A stretch of DNA of 64,000 nt from Polytrichum commune (lineage: Eukaryota > Streptophyta > Polytrichopsida > Polytrichales > Polytrichaceae), in assembly GCA_950295325.1 (NCBI GenBank), contig OX485803.1, positions 45,273,554 to 45,337,553 of the forward strand. The letters run 5' to 3'. Under the pieces are notes generated by a model. That model saw only the letters and a program-made list of their open reading frames with translations. It searched no databases and was not told where the DNA came from. Position 1 is the stretch's first letter; the number at the start of each line of letters is the position of its first letter. Position numbers and translations under genes: made by a program. Below are positions 56,095 to 64,000 of this stretch, piece by piece.

Positions 56095-56897
56095 CGTTTG
56101 GAGCCCTCGATTGACATCGTCAGCGAGTCAGACTTGGGGAGCTTCTTCTACGAGACCGTTTACGACGCCGCGTCGACCATTGACTACTCCAAGGAGCCTC
56201 TTGACGCCGGCGTCGTCGATAGCCCCCCACCCAAGCAAATCTTCCGGCGATCTGCGTCCCCGTCGCCGCTCAAGGGCATAAATCGCAAATGCGTCCGGAC
56301 GTCCCCCTCTCGGCCCGGCGGCAGTAGTACACCTCAACGGCGGCTGCGGATGGACGCTCGGCCAACGAAGAGTGGAACCCTTCCTATTCCTTTGCGGGAC
56401 GCATTGCCCCTCCTCGCCGACTCCGACGGGAACGCCCCCGGTGACAAGGTGACCCCCCCCCCCCCTAAACATGGTTATCCGCGCATTACAATCATCCAGC
56501 ACTTAAAAAATGAACGTGTGACACGTTTGGGTCTTCCTCCCTAAACTAACACGTGTGTTCTTGCATTCACGCGTTGCAGGTTGCTCCCACCCGTAAACCT
56601 ATGCGGTCTAGTGTGTCCGTCGAGTTGGAGCGTTTCTACTCCATGACCAGAAATGCAAGACAGTCCACTTCATCGTATTCGAATTCTTCGTCGTATAATT
56701 CGGGCGGCCGACGGAATCCAAAATGTGTTATAGAGGGCGGTCAACCCAAAAATGGCTATAGTCGCGGGGCGGAGATTTTCAGGAATGTTGAAGCAATGCG
56801 AGCAAAAGAAGCCGCAGCAAAAGAAAAAGAAGCAAAAACAAAAGAGGCAAAAGAAAAAAAGGCAAAAGAGATAGAGGCAGTCTCCGAGGCTAGATAG
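56095..56897 (+). CDS. Two further exons of unknown protein with a charged C-terminus
   Basis: Exon a 56095-56448 follows a strong polypyrimidine-CAG acceptor and ends AAG|GTGACC. Exon b 56580-56897 follows GTTGCAG and ends at TAG 56895-56897. Both are open, GC-rich at the start and phase 0 with each other. Exon a begins RLEPSIDIVSESDLGSFFYE and is Ser/Pro/Arg-rich. Exon b ends in a Lys/Glu/Ala repeat (AKEKEAKTKEAKEKK), probably helical. No known domain. They may be alternative 3' exons of the upstream gene, replacing the exon with the stop at 55921, but a donor joining them was not identified. The 131-bp intron contains a decayed palindrome (GTTTGGGTC at 56525 and CCTAAACT). Confidence 0.4.
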
Positions 56898-58129
56898 GCC
56901 ATAGTAGGCGTAGGGTTTTGGACCATAGGCAATATGATTTTGGGTCGCACTATCCAATGGATGTGTGGTGTTAGCATGCTATGCATTTTACGTGCCATAC
57001 TTTGTTTTTTTGTTTTTTTGTTTTTTTTGCAATAATATAAGTGTCACATGATTTTGCCTTCAATATGGTCTAAGGTTTGGAGTGCCTTATTGTGTGCATT
57101 AATATGAATGTTTTAAGATTTCCCCTTCAATAAGATCTATGGTTTGGAGTGCCCTACCTAAACCATACATTACAAGCTCTCATATTTTGTGTGCATTAAT
57201 ATGAATGTTTCAAGATTTTCGCTTCAATAAGATCTATGGTTTGGATTGCCCTACCTAAACCATACAAGCTCTCATATTTTGTGTGCATTAATATGAATGT
57301 TTTAAGATGTCCCCTTCAATTTGGTCTAAGGTTTCGATTGCCCACCCTATACCATCACAAATATGAGTTATTAATGGGGTTCTTGGTCTAAACACCCGCT
57401 TCAAAGTGTTCGCATCTTACAACTTTCACCAATATGTGTTCCATTTATCCTTGTTCTTATTTCTATGAATGTCTCAAAATGCCCAAAAAGTCTCAATTTT
57501 ACGAATATAGTGTTATTTTGTCATTGATGGTCCCTCAAGCTTAGTGTAAAGTGAAAATGAACCATGTTGAGGGACCACAACATATCTTATGAACACTCCA
57601 AATAATAAGTAGTCTAGGACCCCAACTTGACACTATAATATTTCTAAAAGCCAATTAAGATATCCTTAAAGTTGTAGGCTTTATACCTTTGACCTTGATT
57701 ATTGTACCCGGAGCATTGTTTGTGTTTTGATAAGAAGTTATCATAATACAAACAATGCTTTACCTTGGCCATGTAAAGGCGGTGCCTATATCCAGCATGC
57801 ATGCGCGTCAACACTGTCAAACATAATGCTCGATCACTTGCAAGCCACCAACGTCCCTTTGAGGGCACTTTGCCCAGCCCCTGTGCCTAGCCCCCACTCC
57901 CGTGCCATTCCCATGAGCGTATAGGTCCCTCTCCCGTTCCCATGAGTTGCCCATTCCCATTTGTGTATTGTTCATGCACATGTTCCCTTGTAGACCTCCA
58001 AAGCCTTTTAGGACTAGCACATTTTTTTACATTCAAAGCTTACTAACTTTGGTTGTGTTCAAGGGTTGGGGTTTTTGAATTTTGTTGGGGATCTCCACAT
58101 CATTCATAACCCTTTGTGCCTCTAATACC
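56898..58129. other. Spacer with short tandem repeats
   Basis: No supported gene. A tandem repeat lies at about 57053-57360 (separate entry). Confidence 0.4.
57053..57360 (+). repeat. Tandem repeat, 4 units of ~60-95 bp
   Basis: Units share CTTCAATA(A/T)G(A/G)TCTA, GGTTTGGAGTGCC, CCTAAACCAT and GTGTGCATTAATATGAATGT. GGTTTGG and CCTAAACC within a unit can pair as a short stem. The middle two units are nearly identical. Confidence 0.8.
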
Positions 58130-58566
58130 ATGGATTATGTATATTTAGTGGATTCTGATGACAATTCAATAACGAACACGAATGATGAAATATTGCAAGA
58201 GTTAGAGAAAGATATCTTGAGAGTGTGCACGATGATGATGGTTGCATGAAACACTCATAGTATGTTCAATCAAAAAAAAGTTGGAGGAAGGTGGTTGAAC
58301 AACTCTCAACCACAATGTGGAAGTTATGGACATTCTTACCAAATGCGTGAGGTGCTTGCGTTGTTCAAGGTTTTGGCTAACTTTGAGCTTCATGAATTTG
58401 ATGAGTTTGCTTCCCTTGTGTATCCCATTATTTGCGACAATGCTCGTAGCACAGATTATGAGAGGGTTGTGTGTGATATACCCGGATTAAAAGATTTAAT
58501 GTTGAATTATGCAAGAATGAAAGACTAACCATATTTGTTGTACTTAGCATGTGAGCAAATGGTGTT

Positions 58567-58930
58567 TGGAGTCAATCAACTCCAAAAAAAGAATTGAGTT
58601 AGACTACCCAAGAGAGAATGGTACACAAGGGCTAGACAACCCATCGTGGAATTATGCACGGGAGTTAGACAACTCATGTTCGAAGATCTTTACGTTGGAG
58701 TTAGACAACTCCAATTGGGAGTCAGACACCCCCCTCTAGAAGGTATGAAGCGGAGTTAGACAACTCCCAATGGATAGATGTTATTCATTGGAGCTAGACT
58801 ACTCTCAATGAATAAATGTAGTTGGAATTAGATAGTTCCAATAAGAAGAGTGGATGGTTGAATCTAGTTGGAATTAGACAACTCCAACTAGAAGAATAAA
58901 TGAATGAATCACATTGGATTAGAGGATTGT
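58567..58930. repeat. Array of ~9 small hairpins sharing a TTAGAC loop
   Basis: Motifs of the type GGAGTTAGACAACTCC recur near 58567, 58596, 58630, 58659, 58696, 58719, 58752, 58788, 58823, 58866 and 58913. The centre (T/C)TAGAC is kept, but several stems differ and each stays self-complementary: TTGGAGTT/AACTCCAA, ATTCATTG/CAATGAAT, TTGGAA/TTCCAA, TCTAGTTGGA/TCCAACTAGA and ATCACA/TGTGAT. In one frame the first units encode repeated E-L-D-N-S. The array lies in the gap between the first two Harbinger transposase blocks. Confidence 0.75.
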
Positions 58931-59590
58931 GATTGAGCCAAAAGATAAGAAAATCACTATATTTGGTAATTGGAAACTTTTTCATGATTTTGAGACTATT
59001 GAAGGATGTAGTATTTCAAATAAAGAACAAGAAAAACACAAAAATATATTCAATGTAACTTAATAAAGTGATTTGCATGGGCGGCACTAACCAATTTGGC
59101 ACAAATACATGTCATCACAATAAGAAATTAAACTAGATATTAGACCATTTGCATTTATTTTTGAGACTTTCCAAAGTCTCTAATTAACGAATATAGTGAT
59201 GAAAATGTCATACAATGAAATGATCTATTCATATAGATAAGGAAACTTCAATCTAAATTTAATAAGACTTGAGATTTCTAAAAGTATCTCCTAGATATTA
59301 TGGATAAAAGTGGATAAGCTAGGAGTGCCTTTGTGTATAAGAGAGAGCTCAGGGGAGGCGAGAGAATGATCTTTGGTCTCTCCTATGGTCAGGTGGTTCG
59401 AGCTCTAGCAATCACAATATTGTGTTTACGTTGTAAAGTTTTTGTGATGTACAAAGTTTGAAAGTTCTCAATATTGGTGTTTCATGTGCATTTATGTTTG
59501 TATTATTCTTATGTAAAAGAGGAACATGACATTATGAGTGGGAGTTCCATGAAGTTGATACCTTAGCAACATTTGCTAAACTTTGTCATG
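58931..59590. other. Insert sequence within the Harbinger remnant
   Basis: AT-rich, no gene. It contains the stem word GAGACTTT-CC-AAAGTCTC with AACGAATATAGTG next to it (59162-59200), an inverted relative of 40828-40870, and a GC-rich block near 59340-59400. Confidence 0.35.
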
Positions 59591-60178
59591 TACTTGAAGC
59601 ACGATAGTGTAATCAATTATGAGTCTTTTCAAAGAAATGTTGCACGTTTGACCTTGTGTGACAATGTTATATTCATGGCTTCGTGTTTCACTAATGTGCT
59701 TGTCCATGAGATAGTTTGGCCCGATGAACTAGAGTGAAGAAAATTGTCTGGACTAAATTCTCATGTCTCATGATGCATTGGAATTATTGACGGTACTATC
59801 TTCAAGATTCGAACGCTTTGGAATAATCCCAACTATGCTAAGTGATTTAATGGACATAAACAGATATATTGTATGAACAACATGGTTGTGGTGTTACATG
59901 AAGGTCTCTTCATTCACTTGGACTTGGGTTTTCTAGATTTTTTCCATGATGTTACAATCATCTGCCACTCCATCTTCTATAGGCATTGGCGCCACTTCAC
60001 TCATGATGACGGATACTTTGTATACTTGCTTGGAGATCCAAGTTACATTAGCAAGAATCCCGAGGGAATCACTCCCATATCTTAGAAAACTACGTGAGAA
60101 CAAATATAGGGTCCATTTTAAAGTTGTGACCTACAAATTATAAAAATTGTACTTGTAACAAAGACCAAGTTACATATA

Positions 60179-60810
60179 GTGTTCTCCCACTTAAGTACAC
60201 ACCCATTTAATACGCATCCCAGTTAAGTGTGCAAATTTTTTGACAAAAATTAGGGTTCATACTTTATTATTTGAACATGTCATGGAGAGTCATTTGCCAC
60301 AAATGCATGAATTTTTTATGCTTGACATACAATGTCAGTTTGCTAACATTTCGCTGAAATGTCTCAAATGATCGTCGCAGTTCAATATACATCTCTCCAG
60401 CTTCCATTTGAACATCGGAGCAAGCAATTGGTTGTTGATGTCGAGGACAATGTTGTGTAAAGCTTCAAAGCCTTTGAAATCAATAGCACTTTTAGATTCA
60501 GCAAACGTCTCGATAGGTTGGATTTCGTTGCAGTATGATTGTCCCAGACTTTCCGGGTGGTGCCTTCACTGACTTCATACTCCTGCCCTAGTGCCCGCTT
60601 GCTTGGTGCATTCGGCTTGCTCAACTTTGCAATGATTTCACATCGATGGGCTTTGATCAAGCGGGTTGCCTCAAGTTTCATTCATTTCCCATTGCAATTC
60701 ATCAAATCAAAAGGTCTAGAAAAGGATATGATTAAAGTATGCACCTACCAACTAAGTGCGTACCAATGGCTCAAGTTCAAAGTGCATACTTAAGCGGGAG
60801 ATTATTGTAC
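60179..60810. mobile_element. Pogo-like (Tc1/mariner) element, 632 bp, TA duplication
   Basis: The ends are inverted: left GTGTTCTCCCACTTAAGTAC, right (complement) GTACAATAATCTCCCGCTTA and on to AGTATGCAC, sharing TCTCCC(A/G)CTTAAGTA. TA flanks each end (60177-60178 and 60811-60812). Subterminal words such as TTAAGTGTGCA and GTGCGTACC repeat the theme inside. It carries only the N-terminal HTH part of a transposase on the minus strand, so it is a non-autonomous deletion derivative. It lies in the gap between the second and third Harbinger blocks. Confidence 0.65.
60330..60681 (-). pseudogene. Pogo/CENP-B-type helix-turn-helix fragment
   Basis: The minus-strand frame from 60681 reads CEIIAKLSKPNAPSKRALGQ then EYEVSEGTTRKVWDNH, a psq-type HTH like the N-terminus of pogo transposases and CENP-B-like proteins. 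After a frameshift, LYNIVLDINNQLLAP fits the start of the second DNA-binding helix set. No DDE catalytic domain follows. It lies wholly inside the 632-bp element. Confidence 0.65.
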
Positions 60811-60812
60811 TA

Positions 60813-61534
60813 AATTCCATGATATAAATGAATTAGGGTGTTTACAAATTGCTCATGTTAGAGAAATGCTAAAACTAACATACCATAGGGTTCAATAGGG
60901 TGGGGAATTAAAATAATATATATTAAGACCCCACACCTTAGGGAGACCTTATGTTTTTTGCCTAATGAGAATGATCTCTATCCCGTCATCCCAAATAGTG
61001 AGACTACTTTCGTTCATAACATTTAATATTTCATTCATAAAAAGAAACCTCTAGGGAAGGAGGAATGACCTCCCTGAAACCCTAATGGGAGCTCATTTCC
61101 ATGCCATCTCGCTCATGTGTTGTGTGAGCTCATAAGGAGTGTGGCGTGGTGGCGTGGTTAGGTTTTAAGTACCCTTTTTTATTTTGAAATGGTACCAAGA
61201 ATGCTTGTGGAGTGTATGAATTTAGAATTTAGGAACTTATTGTGTGAGAAGAATGTGTAGCTCTTGGATCTATATTCCATGATTTGGTATATGTGTAGCT
61301 CCGTGATCTATACTCTTGTTTTTCTAGTGATTTAGTTTGAGTGGTGTGAAGTAAGTCCCATTCCATTGCATCCAAAAGGAAAGAAAGAACTTCTCCACTG
61401 CCAAAAAGAGAACAATTCGTACTCGATGAGCATTATGCCTTACCCTTTGTAGCAGTTTGCATTTGGTAGCATTGATGTTTTAGACCCCTTTGGAAGTTTT
61501 TATGTAGTCTAGTTTCGTGATTAAGTTTTCATGA
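60813..61534. other. Spacer within the broken Harbinger region
   Basis: No gene or repeat recognised, apart from short AT-rich runs. Confidence 0.35.
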
Positions 61535-61544
61535 GAGCCGATTA

Positions 61545-61796
61545 GTGTCAAGGGAGATTTTCATGCATAATCGGTCAAAATTCTAGTGTTTCCAAGTCCA
61601 ACCGGTTATTTCTCAAACTCAACATTACAAGATTGGTAGCTCTAAACCATCAACACTACCAAATGCAATATACCAAATAGCAATGATGTTATTTCACAAG
61701 ATCAGTATTTATCCTGAAGTTTTGAACTTTCAACCAGTTATTACTCAAAGTCAAGAGGCTGATCTATAACTAGCAATCGGTTCTTCCCTTTCATTG
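61545..61796 (+). mobile_element. MITE copy D
   Basis: Starts GTGTCAAGGGAGATTTTCATG, then GCATAATCGGTC and TCCAACCGGTTATTTCTCAA (split GTGTCAAGGGAG/ATTTTCATG); ends GGTTCTTCCCTTTCATTG. Flanks GAGCCGATTA (61535-61544) and GAGCCAATCA (61797-61806) match at 8 of 10 positions. Confidence 0.7.
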
Positions 61797-61806
61797 GAGC
61801 CAATCA

Positions 61807-63056
61807 TGTGTGCAGTTCATTGAAGATGGATCTCTCTTCCCAATCGGGGAGATGGTGATCTCTTCAAAGTTCTTTCTTAATATATGGTGTTCAATCTATG
61901 TGAAAGTAGTATGTTGAAAAGGTACCGATATTGTAGTAAATTGTTGCTTGCTAGTTAGTTGCAGTAGCTATTGGGGATGCCAATGTCTTCTTGTTAAATC
62001 AAACCCTGGAGTAGGGTCCTAGAATGCTCACCAATGCCTAAGTGGTGATCTATATCTATAATTAGAAGTGGTAATGATATGTGAGAATAACAATGCACTC
62101 TAGTTAACCACACTTTCTAGTGTATGTAACGACTTGGTATGAAGCAAGTATGCAATAAGTAAAATAAGGGAACACGCACACATACATGAGGCTCATGATT
62201 GTGGTCATTGTAATTAATTAAGTCCATTAATCCCACCCATGAGGTAAATAGGCAATATCTTTGAGTGCCCAGACTCACGTGTTTTGTATGACTTGAGAGA
62301 GACTTCATATAAGCTTGCCTCGTGTAGTTATAAATACATGGGCCTTGAAGTTGTGGAGATATGTCCAAGAAACATGAGCGGTGTGAAGTTAGTGAATCAA
62401 TCAATCCCTTGGCAATGTTGGTTGGAATGTTTTTGGTGTGGCAGTGTTTTTGGCAGATTGTATAGTTTGTAGCAGTGGGGTTAGACTTAGGGTTTGAACA
62501 TTATTGAATAGTTTTAACCACTTGAACTTGAACAATGACACAAATTATTTCATAACTGAATGTGTAAACCCTAAATAAATTTGTGATTGGTGTTGGATGG
62601 TGGTGTTCTAATCCTACATTTATGTATGCAATTATGTTTTTAAGCACAAGCATTTTTATCATCATTTCCATGTGTGTATGTTTTGAATGAGTAGCGTGCA
62701 TACTAGGAAGCTAAATTGTGTGCATGTTGTTGATGTGTGAATTATGCCTTGTATGTGTAAGCATTAGATTTTACTTGATATCAACAAAAACTATAATTTA
62801 TAACTACTATATGCCCATGTAAAAGAAGAATAAATACCAAGTTAACCTACCCATAGGGTCCTCAAAAACAGTGAATGTTATAAAATTACATAATAGTAGG
62901 GTCCATAATATTTACCTTCTCCAATATTAGACCTCTCCTAGAAACACATTGTGTTCTCACATGTTCCCACTAAATACAAGGGAGCGACCCCCCCCCCCCT
63001 CATTCAAGAATATGTTCATAATGCGAAGACTTGGCAATATGTAGAGGCCGCTGGAT
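61807..63056. other. Spacer within the broken Harbinger region
   Basis: AT-rich with short motif-free ORFs and a C-run at about 62988-62999. No RNA gene seen. Confidence 0.35.
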
Positions 63057-63615
63057 ATGGGCGAGAGTGTAGTAACCGCATACAACAAAAAAAAATGCAG
63101 GCTACCACGGAAAGGTAGAGTGGGGTATTGGTGGGTTGCAACGCACTTTAGACGACTCATGAAGCGATTTGATGCCACCAAACCCAAGTATAAGCATTTG
63201 TTTAGAGTTGCAGCCATCTTGACGTACTTCACGCACCGCCAACGAATGGAGTTCACCCATGATATTGTTGGTGAACAAGTTGACCCCGCATAAGATCATG
63301 ATTGGGATGGAGACTATTAAGTGAGTGTAGTGATGATGCTTCCTAGTATGAGTGCAAACAATCTAGTGATCATATTTGTGCACGCTTGTAATTACAATAC
63401 ATACAACTTGACTATCCTCGAAATTCTATGTGCATCTCACACTCACACTCACCCTCACACAAGTGATCTTCCAATCAATGCATTGCCTTTCCTTTCACAC
63501 ATGTAGAACTAAGCCATGTGATAAGAATTGACATGGAAGAAAATGTCACTTTTTATTCAAATGGAAGAGAAATGTTACATTGCAATCACATTGATGAGTT
63601 ACACATTGAGTGCCT

Positions 63616-63930
63616 TCACTTCATTCCTAACAAATCCGCTATCTTGTTCTTTCCTTCTTCTACCATGATCACTTCCATCTCTATCGCTTGCTTAATGTTG
63701 GAAACCTCAACACATGTGGCTTTTGCGTGGCTAATCCTATGCCTAGCTACCAATAGATTATCTTTAGCCTCACTAGAAACTTCTAAAATCCTTGTTATTG
63801 CCACCATGCTCTTGGCTTGAGACATCAAGCGTTTTCCTTTGGTCAATGGTTTGGAACCCCCTCCTACGTTCTCCAAATCAGCACTTGGGACTTTCTCCAT
63901 CGTGGTTGTGCCGGAAGCAGAAGTCGTCAT
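63616..63930 (-). CDS. Hypothetical ORF, possible Harbinger accessory protein tail
   Basis: 104-codon minus-strand ORF from ATG 63930, convergent with the Harbinger transposase tail. The composition is protein-like: a Ser/Thr-rich start, a Lys-rich patch (KPLTKGKRLMSQAK), then a predicted helical stretch rich in Glu/Ala/Val ending EEGKNKIADLLGMK. PIF/Harbinger elements carry a second, Myb-like ORF next to the transposase, and such a C-terminal coiled region would fit, but no Myb/SANT motif is visible. Could be a chance ORF. Confidence 0.3.
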   Translation of the reverse strand: MTTSASGTTTMEKVPSADLENVGGGSKPLTKGKRLMSQAKSMVAITRILEVSSEAKDNLLVARHRISHAKATCVEVSNIKQAIEMEVIMVEEGKNKIADLLGMK

Positions 63931-64000
63931 GTGTATTAATAATGGGTGATGGAGTATTGCGACTCTCCTATAAGGTTACATCCTCATCATGCTCTTCAAA

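Larger units (their letters stand above)
58130..63320 (+). pseudogene. PIF/Harbinger transposase gene broken by insertions
   Basis: Three blocks in order match a plant Harbinger (DDE_4) transposase. N-terminal block 58130-58528: ELEKDILRVCTMM and HEFDEFASLVYPIICDNARS. Middle block about 59600-60110: FTNVLVHEIVWPDELE, CIGIIDGTIFKI (first catalytic Asp in D-G-T), WNNPNYAK-stop-FNGHK with TGA where homologues have Trp, MNNMVVVLHEGLF, FHDVT (second Asp region) and LLGDPSYI (third Asp region). C-terminal block 63080-63320: FRRLMKRFDATKPKYKHLFR, AAILTYFTHRQRMEFT, ending D-W-D-G-D-Y-stop. About 1 kb and 2.9 kb of unrelated DNA separate the blocks. The catalytic core is complete in order but interrupted by stops, a frameshift and the insertions, so the copy is dead. 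It is a possible former source for the TTA/TAA-flanked elements at 34977 and 38555. Confidence 0.75.

Noticed and set aside
59340-59410. Possible tRNA (GGTTCGAGCTC T-arm-like word)
   Set aside because: No acceptor stem, D-arm or anticodon arm could be folded around it.

Overview
This looks like nuclear DNA of a green plant, most likely a streptophyte alga or another early-diverging plant lineage (a Chara-like charophyte would fit, but the sequence alone does not settle it). The evidence is a 23-exon, plant-type MCM4 gene with GT-AG introns, plant-type E2F sites in its promoter, short interstitial TTTAGGG-type telomeric tracts, and a dense load of decayed plant-style transposons (hAT, PIF/Harbinger, pogo-like, SWIM-domain, LINE and Ty3/gypsy pieces). 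Most of the window is AT-rich. The MCM4 promoter and the 48.5-56.9 kb locus are clearly GC-richer.

Layout. 0-8.6 kb: a possible secreted-protein first exon, a ruined hAT transposase (+) and a ruined LINE (-). 8.7-18.6 kb: the replicative helicase gene MCM4 (+), complete and in frame over 23 exons (about 908 aa), with tandem duplications inside introns. 18.6-41.4 kb: repeat country, with a ~220-bp MITE family flanked by ~10-bp duplications (4 copies in the window), a SWIM zinc-finger pseudogene, a 1.7-kb tandem array, a Ty3/gypsy RNase H fragment and two Tourist/PIF-like elements with TTA/TAA target duplications. 41.5-44.4 kb: an intact two-exon minus-strand gene of a GHTHDDID (DUF7869-like) family. 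44.6-45.65 kb: a ~79-bp minisatellite built around a 22-bp palindrome. 46.3-47.9 kb: a long imperfect hairpin between oppositely oriented telomere-like tracts. 48.5-56.9 kb: a GC-rich multi-exon plus-strand gene whose parts resemble a ParB/DGQHR-like domain, a DNA-methylase-like FGGS motif, a long low-complexity linker and a C-terminal FCP1/NIF-like HAD phosphatase domain. The same 22-bp palindrome lies upstream of it, in its introns and in its coding sequence. 57-64 kb: a PIF/Harbinger transposase gene broken into at least three blocks by later insertions, including a pogo-like element and a MITE, plus an array of hairpins with a shared loop and different stems.

The most notable signal is the palindrome: arms GTTTGGGTCG and CGACCCAAAC around a variable dinucleotide. 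There are at least 26 copies, all between 44.6 and 54.7 kb, lying 5' of two divergent genes and inside one of them. MCM4 is the only clear housekeeping gene. The 41-57 kb block looks like a lineage-specific, possibly transposon-derived pair of genes sharing a cis element.
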